Positions 1-5,232 of a DNA stretch of 5,821 nt are shown here, piece after piece. The notes below the pieces were generated by a model that was not told the origin of the DNA, made no database searches, and saw nothing but the letters and a program-made list of their open reading frames with translations. Made by a program: the position numbers and the translations under genes. How positions within the stretch are numbered: the stretch's first letter is position 1; every line of letters starts with the position of its first letter. Source of the DNA: Candidatus Faecivivens stercoravium (GTDB lineage Bacteria > Bacillota > Clostridia > Oscillospirales > Ruminococcaceae); contig DVHA01000083.1 in NCBI GenBank assembly GCA_018712425.1, positions 1-5,821 of the forward strand. Direction: 5' to 3'.

Positions 1-606
1 CCGGAAGAAGCAGACAAAATGGGAATCGAAAAGGCCGTCCGGGTCTGGCCCCACAAGGTGAACGGCGAAGGGCATTTTATCGCCCGGCTGCAAAAATCCC
101 CTGCCGCCCCGGACCTTTCCCCCGTCTTCCCGGCACTGGAAATGGGAAGTGCTGCCGCTCTGCCGGACGGGCAGGCGGCGCTGTTTGCCGCCTTCTGCCG
201 GGAGGCGCTGACGCCGGAGGCCGAAAGCTGGCTGGAAGCGGGGGCCTTCACCCTCTTTGGCGATACCCTCTACCGGACGCCGTTAAACGCCCTCCCCACC
301 GGGAAACTGAAGGTCGAACGGGCGGGGCTGATGGTCGGGAGCTTTAAGAAAAACCGGTTTGAACCGGCCCATGCCCTGGCACTCGCTTTGCCGGCAGGCG
401 GGTTCCGGCAGATTGCCGCCCTGCCGGAAGAGGAGGCCGCCCGGTACCTCCGCGGGGAAGCCCTCCCGGCGGAAGAGGGGGAAAAAGGCTGGATGCCGGC
501 GGCGGTGGAGCTGGGGGGCCGGCTCTATCCGCTCGGCTGGTGCAAGTCCGACGGCCGCAGCCGGAAAAACCACTACCCGAAAGGTCTGCGGAAAGCCGGG
601 GGCTAA
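1..606 (+). CDS. rsmF: RsmF-type RNA cytosine-C5 methyltransferase, C-terminal part (5' end outside window)
   Basis: The open frame enters from the left edge and gives 201 residues before TAA. It begins with PEEADKMGIEKAVRVWPHKV; the motif RVWPHKVNGEGHFIARL is the usual end of the SAM-dependent catalytic domain in the NOL1/NOP2/Sun family. The rest matches the PUA-like RNA-binding tail of RsmF/YebU proteins, including the closing signature YPLGWCKSDGRSRKNHYPKG. Family members methylate cytosine C5 in 16S rRNA, or in some cases tRNA, in the cytoplasm. The catalytic cysteines and SAM site lie upstream, so activity cannot be judged. An ATG at 19-21 is in frame, but the residues before it continue the family sequence, so it is probably not the start. 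A terminator hairpin follows within 20 nt. The family is clear; the exact RNA target is not. Confidence 0.88.
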   Translation, partial: PEEADKMGIEKAVRVWPHKVNGEGHFIARLQKSPAAPDLSPVFPALEMGSAAALPDGQAALFAAFCREALTPEAESWLEAGAFTLFGDTLYRTPLNALPTGKLKVERAGLMVGSFKKNRFEPAHALALALPAGGFRQIAALPEEEAARYLRGEALPAEEGEKGWMPAAVELGGRLYPLGWCKSDGRSRKNHYPKGLRKAGG

Positions 607-622
607 AGGGCCACCAACAGTA

Positions 623-655
623 AAACGCCTGAGGATAACCCCAGGCGTTTCGTTT
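623..655 (+). terminator. Rho-independent terminator after the methyltransferase gene
   Basis: A perfect 9-bp stem (623-631 with 642-650) encloses AGGATAACCC, whose inner GG and CC can also pair to leave an ATAA loop. TTTCGTTTT follows the stem. It lies about 17 nt after the stop codon of the upstream gene. Read on the minus strand, the stem is followed by TTTTACTG, so it may also stop transcripts of the minus-strand operon arriving from the right. The core of this hairpin recurs exactly at 897-922. Confidence 0.75.
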
Positions 656-891
656 TGTCGAAAAAGTTTTTTGAGTATTTTTTGGGTGCTGCGCACGCTT
701 CGTTATCAGTGGCAAAACCGTGTTCAGCTTCGGAAGTACGGTAACTGTGCGCCTGGGAAGGGGCTCTGCCCCTTCCATTCCCGCGATTTTTTGAAAAAAA
801 TCGAGTAAAACTTTTGATTTTTCGCAAGTTTCTTGGTAATTTGAAACGCCAGCGCCGATTCTTATATTTCCGCGAAACTTGTTTTTCGACA
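656..891 (+). repeat. 236-bp intergenic repeat with inverted ends, copy 1
   Basis: The unit starts TGTCGAAAAA (656-665) and ends with its exact reverse complement TTTTTCGACA (882-891). A diverged second copy lies at 3049-3283. The first 129 positions align without gaps and with 11 differences. Blocks at 685-716 and 724-747 are identical in both copies, and later parts are looser. Visible stems are ACCGT/ACGGT (717-721 with 738-742), a 9-bp stem (756-764 with 768-776, loop TCT) and a T/A-rich stem (784-792 with 795-803). No protein-like frame is convincing. The call fits either a MITE-like non-autonomous element or a structured RNA; I do not recognise a named family. No short target duplication abuts the ends. 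Confidence 0.75.
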
Positions 892-896
892 ATCTC

Positions 897-930
897 ACGC
901 CTGAGGATAACCCCAGGCGTTTTTTATTGT
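897..930 (+). terminator. Second identical terminator hairpin, right of repeat copy 1
   Basis: A 7-bp stem (897-903 with 914-920) has the same AGGATAACCC loop as the hairpin at 623-650. The match runs 26 bases exactly (625-650 against 897-922). A run of T with one A and one G follows on the plus strand, so it points the same way as the first hairpin. It overlaps the last codons of the minus-strand membrane protein gene. On the minus strand it lacks a T-run, so it is a weaker terminator for that operon. Confidence 0.65.
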
Positions 931-1331
931 TTTTTCCTGTCTTCCGGCACCGGCAGCGGACGTACTTTGGCTTTCCGCTCCGCCCGGCGGATGAAGTAAG
1001 CCCCGGTACCGGCCCCGGCGATCGCCATCGCCGCCGTCACCAGCATCGCTTCGGCATTCCAGCTGCCGGTGGTCAGCCGGCAGACCAGCTGGGACAGCAC
1101 CGCCGTGTACCCGGCAAATGCCGCCGTCCGCTGGGCCCCGGCGCCGCCGAATGTAAGCCCCGCCGCCATCGCGGCAATGGGCAGCAGCATAAAGGGCCCG
1201 ACCAGGAGGAACGTCTCGGTTTCATCGGTCAGCCGTCCCCATACCGCAACGGCCAGGTTCAGCACGCCGTACCCCGCCGCCGAAACAAACGCCCGGCGCT
1301 TACGGCTCTTATCCGGATATGGATTTTGCAA
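924..1331 (-). CDS. Small four-helix membrane protein, third gene of the ECF sigma operon
   Basis: I do not recognise a family for this 135-residue protein. Four hydrophobic stretches are visible, at about residues 14-32, 41-62, 69-87 and 93-114. Basic clusters lie before the first (KSRKRR) and after the last (RRAERKAK), which predicts both ends in the cytoplasm. The tail is charged and proline-containing. The start is TTG at 1331: AGGAGG lies at 1341-1346, 9 nt upstream, and the only later methionines lie inside helix 2 or beyond. It overlaps the end of the anti-sigma gene by 23 nt, so translation is probably coupled. Its place in the operon suggests a membrane role linked to the signal handled by the sigma/anti-sigma pair, for example as an accessory or target protein. 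That role is inference. Confidence 0.7.
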   Translation of the reverse strand: MQNPYPDKSRKRRAFVSAAGYGVLNLAVAVWGRLTDETETFLLVGPFMLLPIAAMAAGLTFGGAGAQRTAAFAGYTAVLSQLVCRLTTGSWNAEAMLVTAAMAIAGAGTGAYFIRRAERKAKVRPLPVPEDRKKQ

Positions 1332-2397
1332 AGGTTATCGCCTCCTCTTCTGTCATCGCGGCCGGGGCCGCATAGCTGTAGCTGAAACTGCCGTCCGTCC
1401 AGCTGATCAGGGCCGCCTGTCCGGCCTCCTCCCCCCGCAGCCGCAGGGAAAGGCCGTCCGTCTCAATCCGCACATCATATGCATAACTGTTAAAGTCGCC
1501 GCTGACGTCTTCCCCCCAGGTCCTGGTTTCCCCGGCCCGGTAGCAGCCGCCGTCGGCCATGTCCAGCTGGAACAGCGAACCGTCGGTCACCGAAACGCTG
1601 CCGGAGACCCCCTCCGGCAGCGTCACGGCCCAGCCAAGGGCCGCAAACGCCTCTTCCGCCGACGGGTAGGAAACCGCCGGGTTCGGCAGCAGGGCATTAG
1701 CCGAGCCGGAACCGCTGGAGGCCGTCCCGCCGGCTTCCCTGGCTTCCGCACCGTCCCCGGCACTCTCAGAAGCGGCCTGGGACGGGGACAGGCTGTCTTC
1801 CCCAGCCCCGTAGAGGGATATCCCATTGCCGGCGGGCGCCGTGCCCGCTTCTCCCGACGCATCGGCATAACCGGTTTCAGCCGGTTCCGCCGTCTCCGGC
1901 GAACCTTCTTCCCCTTCACTGCCCGTATCCGGGCTGCTTTCCGCCTCCGGCGCAGCGTCCGTCTCCGGCTGTCCCGCCGGCGTCCCGCTGTCTATACCCC
2001 CCGCCGCGGATTCGGAAACGGCTGTCCCGGCGGGGGCCTCTTCGGGAGAAGCTTCGCCATCGCCCGATACCCCTATGGGGGGGGCTTCCGCGGTGGCGGC
2101 AGCCGACGAAACCGTCTCGCAGGCGGCGTTATCCTCCACCGTCAGGCTGAATTCCATCCGCGGGACCAAGCTTCCGGCAGCGACAACAGCGACCAGGCAG
2201 GCCGCCAGGCCGCCCGCCGCTTTTATCCACTGCTTCTTTGGATTTTTAGAGGCAATTGCCGGCACGGTGGACAGGATCCGTGACCGCAGTTCCTCCGACA
2301 TCTCAATCTGCTCCAGCGACTGCTTATACACCGGCGAAAACCGGCGGATTTCCCCGTCCGGACGGTTTGAAATCCCGCCGTTACAATCGTTAATCAA
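1309..2397 (-). CDS. Single-pass membrane anti-sigma-like protein with DUF4367-like C-terminal domain
   Basis: The protein has 362 residues. Residues 1-56 are a charged, probably cytoplasmic segment (EQIEMSEELRSRILSTV). One membrane span follows at about 57-78. Residues 91-240 form a low-complexity linker rich in Ala, Ser, Glu, Gly and Pro. A folded extracellular domain covers about 241-362 and ends SFSYSYAAPAAMTEEEAITF, which resembles DUF4367. This layout, directly after an ECF sigma gene, is typical of a membrane regulator that holds the sigma factor until an envelope signal arrives. The zinc-binding HxxxCxxC motif of ZAS anti-sigma factors is absent; the cytoplasmic part has one cysteine (C5). 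The start is TTG at 2397, 8 nt after AGGAGGG, and overlaps the sigma stop by 8 nt. The role comes from context and architecture; the signal is unknown. Confidence 0.78.
   Translation of the reverse strand: MINDCNGGISNRPDGEIRRFSPVYKQSLEQIEMSEELRSRILSTVPAIASKNPKKQWIKAAGGLAACLVAVVAAGSLVPRMEFSLTVEDNAACETVSSAAATAEAPPIGVSGDGEASPEEAPAGTAVSESAAGGIDSGTPAGQPETDAAPEAESSPDTGSEGEEGSPETAEPAETGYADASGEAGTAPAGNGISLYGAGEDSLSPSQAASESAGDGAEAREAGGTASSGSGSANALLPNPAVSYPSAEEAFAALGWAVTLPEGVSGSVSVTDGSLFQLDMADGGCYRAGETRTWGEDVSGDFNSYAYDVRIETDGLSLRLRGEEAGQAALISWTDGSFSYSYAAPAAMTEEEAITFAKSISG
1341..1346 (-). promoter_or_regulatory. Ribosome binding site that fixes a TTG start (membrane protein)
   Basis: On the minus strand this is a full AGGAGG, 9 nt before TTG at 1331. 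It lies inside the 3' end of the anti-sigma coding region. No in-frame ATG lies near the TTG, so this site decides the start. Confidence 0.7.
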
Positions 2398-2902
2398 GCT
2401 CCCATCCCTCCTTCATATATTCTTTCAGCATTTTCCGCGCCCGGTAGAGCAGCGACCGGACGGTCGATTCGTTTTTCTTCAGGATGCGCCCGATCTGGGC
2501 GACGCTGTAGTCTTCGTAGTAAAACAGATGGATGACCTCCCGGTACTTTTCCGGCAGGGACATGACCGCCTCCATGACGGCATTTTTCTCCCCCAGGGCT
2601 GCGTCCCATCCCGGCTGGCCGGATACCGAAACCGCCTCGTCCAGTTCCCGGTGCCGCCGCCAGGGCGACCGCAGCCGGTTGCGGCAGAGGTTGATCGTCA
2701 CCCGGATAAGCCAGGCTTTTTCGTGTTCGCCGTTTTCGAACCTGGGGTTCAGCTCCAGGAGCTTGACCATCACGTCCTGCAAAACGTCCTCGGCGTCATC
2801 CCGGCTTTTCAGGCAGGAGTACGCCAGCCGCAGTATCATATTGCCATATGCGTCCAGGGTGGCTTCCAGCGTTTCATTCGCGCGCAATGAAACCCCGCTC
2901 AT
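2390..2902 (-). CDS. ECF-type (sigma-70 group 4) RNA polymerase sigma factor
   Basis: The protein has 170 residues, the normal ECF length. Region 2 covers about residues 16-80, with the core and -10 binding segment LKSRDDAEDVLQDVMVKLLE (31-50). A short linker follows. Region 4 covers about 108-160, with SLPEKYREVIHLFYYEDYSV and the helix-turn-helix IGRILKKNESTVRSLLYRAR that reads the -35 element. The frame is open up to 3025, but the ATG at 2902 is preferred. AAGGAGA lies just upstream, region 2 then sits at its usual distance from the N-terminus, and the extra 41 residues look unlike protein. The gene leads an operon with its probable anti-sigma factor (8-nt overlap) and a small membrane protein. 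The regulon cannot be read from this window. Confidence 0.93.
   Translation of the reverse strand: MSGVSLRANETLEATLDAYGNMILRLAYSCLKSRDDAEDVLQDVMVKLLELNPRFENGEHEKAWLIRVTINLCRNRLRSPWRRHRELDEAVSVSGQPGWDAALGEKNAVMEAVMSLPEKYREVIHLFYYEDYSVAQIGRILKKNESTVRSLLYRARKMLKEYMKEGWELD
2406..2412 (-). promoter_or_regulatory. Ribosome binding site that fixes a TTG start (anti-sigma)
   Basis: On the minus strand this reads AGGAGGG, 8 nt before TTG at 2397. The nearby ATG at 2405-2403 is out of frame with both genes. The site lies within the last codons of the sigma gene, which favours coupled translation of the two partners. Confidence 0.7.
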
Positions 2903-2919
2903 GCTCCCTCTCCTTTCAT

Positions 2920-2952
2920 CTATAACACACCTGGCGGGGGAAAAAAGTTGCA
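2920..2952 (-). promoter_or_regulatory. Possible ECF-type promoter of the sigma operon
   Basis: On the minus strand TGCAAC (2952-2947) is followed, after 18 nt rich in T and C, by GTGTTATAG (2928-2920). An AAC-containing -35 is typical of ECF promoters and would fit self-activation of the operon. The expected start of transcription would leave only about 13-15 nt before the ATG, with the ribosome site almost at the 5' end. This makes the call tentative. Confidence 0.4.
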
Positions 2953-3020
2953 TAATCCCGAATTTTTTTCTTCCCGCTTCCGTTTTCCCTACGTCCTTTG
3001 CCGCCCGTTTCCCAGCAGGC

Positions 3021-3042
3021 GGCATCCCTCTGAAAGGACACC
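3021..3042 (-). repeat. Hairpin motif left of repeat copy 2
   Basis: As minus-strand RNA, GGTGTCC can pair with GGATGCC using two G-U pairs. The motif resembles the one at 3289-3309 on the other side of the element, in the same orientation. It has no T-run, so I do not call it a terminator. Confidence 0.4.
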
Positions 3043-3048
3043 TCAGTT

Positions 3049-3283
3049 TGTCGAAAAAATTTTTTGAGTATTTTTTAGGTGCTGCGCACGCTTCGTTATC
3101 AGTGGCAAAGCTGTGGTCAGCTTCGGAAGTACGGTAACTGAGCTCCTGGGAAAGGGCTCTGCCCTCTCCACTCCCGCAAACCCTTTAAAAAGGGCTTGAC
3201 CCTAAACTTCTGATCTTCGCACGTTTTTTATCATTTTAACGCCAGCGCCGAATTTTACGTTTTGGCAATCCGCTTTTTCGACA
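3049..3283 (+). repeat. Intergenic repeat with inverted ends, copy 2 (235 bp)
   Basis: The element has the same ends as copy 1: TGTCGAAAAA at 3049-3058 and TTTTTCGACA at 3274-3283, in the same orientation. The first 129 positions match copy 1 at all but 11 places. The 9-bp hairpin returns at 3149-3157 with 3161-3169, keeping the TCT loop, with one G-C pair changed to A-T and one A-C mismatch. The next hairpin (3181-3186 with 3189-3194, CCCTTT/AAAGGG) sits where copy 1 has a T/A-rich stem, though the bases differ. Near the right end AACGCCAGCGCCGA is shared. The unit lies upstream of the sigma operon promoter. No coding frame is credible. Confidence 0.75.
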
Positions 3284-3288
3284 GTCGC

Positions 3289-3315
3289 GGCGTCCTTTTG
3301 AAGGACATCTGTTTT
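3289..3315 (+). terminator. Hairpin with T-run to the right of repeat copy 2
   Basis: GTCCTT (3292-3297) pairs with AAGGAC (3301-3306) around a TTG loop. A TGTTTTT tract follows after a few bases. Its place, 5 nt past the element end, matches that of the hairpin at 897-920 beside copy 1. No plus-strand gene feeds into it apart from a possible transcript of the repeat itself. Confidence 0.4.
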
Positions 3316-3335
3316 TCCATAAAAAATCCAATGTT

Positions 3336-3357
3336 CAAAACGCCCAAACAATTGGCG
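3336..3357 (-). terminator. Weak terminator candidate on the minus strand
   Basis: Minus-strand CGCCAA, loop TTGT, then TTGGGCG with one bulged G, is followed by TTTTG. It lies about 400 bp beyond the amidohydrolase stop codon. It could end a long 3' tail of that transcript that includes the 3500-3750 element. Confidence 0.3.
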
Positions 3358-3499
3358 GTGATTTTATTTCATCTTATCACATCCGCGCCCATTTGGCAAT
3401 GAAAAACCGGCAGTATAAAGAAATATTCCGGTATGGCTGCCGGTGGAATGCGCGGATCTCCATATCCAATGCCGAAAAAACACGGCGGGGTCCCCGTGC

Positions 3500-3750
3500 A
3501 CGGAAATCAATTTCTGTCACGTTTTTTGAAACCCATCGAGCGGCCAACCGCTTTTCGAAGACCGGCCTTCCACGGCCGGTCTCACACGGCTGGTTCGGGC
3601 AACTCACGCCGCGTCGAACAGCGGGTCCAGGGCCCGCGAGGGTCCTGGTCCATCCAAGTGAAACTTGGTCCCATCCAAGGGGAACCCTTGGTCGCTGCCT
3701 TAAGGGCAGCGAAATAAATATTCAATGCTTAGACAAAAATTGATTTCCGT
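3500..3750. mobile_element. 251-bp hairpin-filled element with 19-bp inverted ends (MITE-like or structured RNA)
   Basis: ACGGAAATCAATTTCTGTC (3500-3518) is the reverse complement of 3732-3750 with a single mismatch, which becomes a G-U pair in minus-strand RNA. The inside is almost fully taken up by short stems: AGCGG/CCGCT (3539-3552), a 9-bp stem AGACCGGCC/GGCCGGTCT (3559-3582), GTTCG/CGAAC (3593-3619) and the array at 3627-3711. There is no credible gene and no clear target duplication. The right end lies 7 bp from the amidohydrolase stop codon, so the element is the immediate 3' region of that gene. A non-autonomous transposable element and a structured RNA closed by a long stem both fit; only one copy is visible. 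Confidence 0.6.
3627..3711 (+). repeat. Array of four consecutive hairpins, two with the same CCAAG...GAA...CTTGG plan
   Basis: Stem 1 pairs CCAGGGCCC (3627-3635) with GGGTCCTGG (3640-3648) around a GCGA loop, with one G-U pair on the plus strand. Stem 2 pairs CCAAGT (3654-3659) with ACTTGG (3663-3668) around GAA. Stem 3 pairs CCAAGGG (3675-3681) with CCCTTGG (3685-3691), again around GAA. Stem 4 pairs CGCTGCC (3693-3699) with GGCAGCG (3705-3711). The linkers TCCAT and TCCCAT are near-identical, which shows local duplication of a hairpin-plus-linker unit. GCGA is a GNRA tetraloop on the plus strand. Confidence 0.7.
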
Positions 3751-3756
3751 AAGCCA

Positions 3757-4977
3757 TTACAGCGTATTCTTCTCGATTTTGCCGTCCTTGATGACCAGCT
3801 TGACGTGGTCGGCGTGGGTGAGGCAGAAGATATCTTCAAGCGGGTCGCCGTCGACGATGACGGCGTCGGCCAGCTTGCCGGCCTCGAGGGAGCCCAGCTC
3901 ATCGCCCATCTGCATCACCTCGGCGGCGTTGATAGTGCCGGCCTTGATCGATTCCATCGGGGTGAGGCCGCCCCGGACCATCGCCTCGAACTCCCGGCCG
4001 TTTTCCAGGTAGGGGGTGTTCTTGGAGTTGGAGAAGTCGGTGCCGAGGGCGATTTTGACCCCGGCCTTCCGGGCCATCGCGATGGTCTTTTTGTTGGCTT
4101 CGGCGCAGAGGCTGGCTTTTGCCCGCATCCAGTCGGGGAGGCCGGGCATATTCGCGACCCCGAGGGAGACGCTGAGGGTGCTGACCAGCGGGACCTTCTT
4201 TTCGGCCATCAGGTCGATCTCCCGCTGGGTGAGCATGACCCCGTGCTCGATGCACTTGACCCCCGCCAGCAGCGCCTGGTAAGCGCCTTCATAGCCGGTG
4301 CAGTGGGCGGTGACATAGGTGTGGTGCCGCTCGGCCTCGCCGACAATCGCCCGCAGCTCCTCCGGTGAGAACTGGACGTCGTCCACCCGGTCGGTCGGGG
4401 AGGAGACGCCGCCGGTGGCGCAGATCTTGATGAATTTGGCGCCCATCCGGAACTGCTCCCGCACCGCCCGGACACAGTCATCCGGCCCGTCGCAGAGCAT
4501 CGAGAGGTGGTCATGGGCGTTTATATACTCTTTGGTCATCTGGGGGCCCATGTCGACATGGCCGGAGGTGATGCCCAGCACCTTTCCGCCGGGGACGATG
4601 CGGGGGCCGCGGATTGCCCCCCGCTCGACCCCGCGGGAAAGGTAGAAGCCCGCTTCGCTCATATCTCGGATGCCGGTGAACCCGGCGTCGAGGAGCAGCC
4701 CCACCTGGTAGACGGCGCCGATCAGCTGGTCGCCGAACAGCTGGCCGTTTGCGAAGGAGCCGGCGTCCTCATCGCCGGTCAAGTGGGCGTGGACGTCGAT
4801 AAACCCGGGCAGGATGGTCCCGCCGGGGAAGCTGTAGGCCGGGAGCTCCTTCTCCGGGCAGTTTTCATACGGGCCGGCGTAGGCAATCCGGTCCCCTTCG
4901 ATCAGGACTGCGGCGTCCTCGACCGGCGTATCGGAGACAGCGTCGATCATCCGCCCCCGCAATAAGATTTTATTCAT
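3757..4977 (-). CDS. Metal-dependent amidohydrolase (imidazolonepropionase/prolidase-like)
   Basis: The protein has 406 residues, full length for the amidohydrolase superfamily, and no signal peptide, so it is probably cytoplasmic. A small beta domain (1-55) leads into the TIM barrel. Metal-site motifs are in order: HAH (H63, H65) after LPGFIDV; K184 in FIKICATGGVSS, the likely carboxylated lysine bridging two metals; H225 in TAHC; H245 in IEHG; and D314 in LGTDFS. The end (GSLEAGKLADAVIVDGDPLE) is the usual return strand. Relatives hydrolyse imidazolonepropionate, Xaa-Pro dipeptides or their analogues; the substrate here cannot be told. ATG 4977 is chosen because AAGGA lies 6 nt upstream. 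The frame stays open to 5049, but that extension would cover the promoter. The gene is divergent from a peptide-binding protein, which suggests a peptide-related substrate, but weakly. Confidence 0.9.
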   Translation of the reverse strand: MNKILLRGRMIDAVSDTPVEDAAVLIEGDRIAYAGPYENCPEKELPAYSFPGGTILPGFIDVHAHLTGDEDAGSFANGQLFGDQLIGAVYQVGLLLDAGFTGIRDMSEAGFYLSRGVERGAIRGPRIVPGGKVLGITSGHVDMGPQMTKEYINAHDHLSMLCDGPDDCVRAVREQFRMGAKFIKICATGGVSSPTDRVDDVQFSPEELRAIVGEAERHHTYVTAHCTGYEGAYQALLAGVKCIEHGVMLTQREIDLMAEKKVPLVSTLSVSLGVANMPGLPDWMRAKASLCAEANKKTIAMARKAGVKIALGTDFSNSKNTPYLENGREFEAMVRGGLTPMESIKAGTINAAEVMQMGDELGSLEAGKLADAVIVDGDPLEDIFCLTHADHVKLVIKDGKIEKNTL

Positions 4978-5039
4978 CCTGCATCCTTCTTTCTGCTTCA
5001 GGTTCGGTTCAGGCCGCCTTCCGGCCCGTTTCTGCATCC

Positions 5040-5068
5040 AGTATAGCAAAGAAAAGGCGCAAAGTCAA
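5040..5068 (-). promoter_or_regulatory. Sigma-A promoter of the amidohydrolase gene
   Basis: On the minus strand TTGACT (5068-5063) and TATACT (5045-5040) are separated by 17 bp. The expected transcript starts near 5033, giving a leader of about 55 nt. TCAAC-N5-GTTGA (5065-5079), a perfect 5+5 inverted repeat, overlaps the -35 and could be an operator. Confidence 0.75.
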
Positions 5069-5079
5069 CGTTTTGTTGA
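5065..5079. promoter_or_regulatory. Possible operator over the amidohydrolase -35
   Basis: TCAAC and GTTGA face each other across GTTTT, covering part of the -35 hexamer. The minus strand here reads CAAAACGTT, which recurs on the plus strand at 5210-5218 in the opposite promoter. No regulator gene is visible in the window. Confidence 0.3.
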
Positions 5080-5195
5080 AATTGGGGATTGCCCGGATTT
5101 TGGGGTATACCGGGTGAAAAAACCAAATCCAGTGAGAATTTATCCAGCAATTTTGCCAAAGTTTTCGGCAATTTCCCGAAATGGGCGAAAACGCC

Positions 5196-5224
5196 TTGAC
5201 AGTTTGTTGCAAAACGTTTATCAT
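5196..5224 (+). promoter_or_regulatory. Sigma-A promoter of the peptide-binding protein gene
   Basis: TTGACA (5196-5201) and TATCAT (5219-5224) are 17 bp apart, a near-consensus promoter. The predicted start near 5231 gives a leader of about 88 nt. The spacer ends in CAAAACGTT. TGCAAAACGTTTATCA (5209-5224) is partly palindromic around ACGT and covers the -10. Just upstream, GGCG-AAAA-CGCC (about 5184-5195) forms a small hairpin-like palindrome. Confidence 0.8.
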
Positions 5225-5232
5225 AAGAACAT

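Larger units (their letters stand above)
3284..3499. other. Gene-free spacer between the two intergenic elements
   Basis: I see no credible gene here; short open frames on both strands lack a ribosome site and protein-like composition. The spacer holds several inverted repeats. CGCCAA/TTGGGCG (3341-3357) is followed on the minus strand by TTTTG (3340-3336), a weak terminator candidate. ACCGGCAG (3406-3413) matches CTGCCGGT (3437-3444) over 8 bp. CACGG/CCGTG at 3481-3498 can extend past a bulged C, and it directly abuts the left end of the next element. Confidence 0.5.

Noticed and set aside
1069..2283. A 404-codon open frame on the plus strand
   Set aside because: It lies opposite the anti-sigma gene, is rich in Arg, Gly and Pro, has no ribosome site and no recognisable domain. 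It is a GC-driven shadow of the low-complexity stalk.
2903..3025. A 41-residue N-terminal extension of the sigma factor
   Set aside because: The extension would cover the leader and possible promoter. ATG 2902 has a good ribosome site and gives the standard ECF length.
3371..3399. Minus-strand TTGCCA-17-TAAGAT promoter-like sequence
   Set aside because: It is a weak match, and a terminator-like hairpin begins almost at once downstream with no gene to serve.
3627..3711. Possible CRISPR array
   Set aside because: The repeats are themselves hairpins with 5-6 nt linkers; there are no unique spacers of CRISPR length and no cas genes.
3393..3743. A 116-codon plus-strand frame across the 3500-3750 element
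   Set aside because: It runs through stems and inverted ends, has no ribosome site and does not look like protein.
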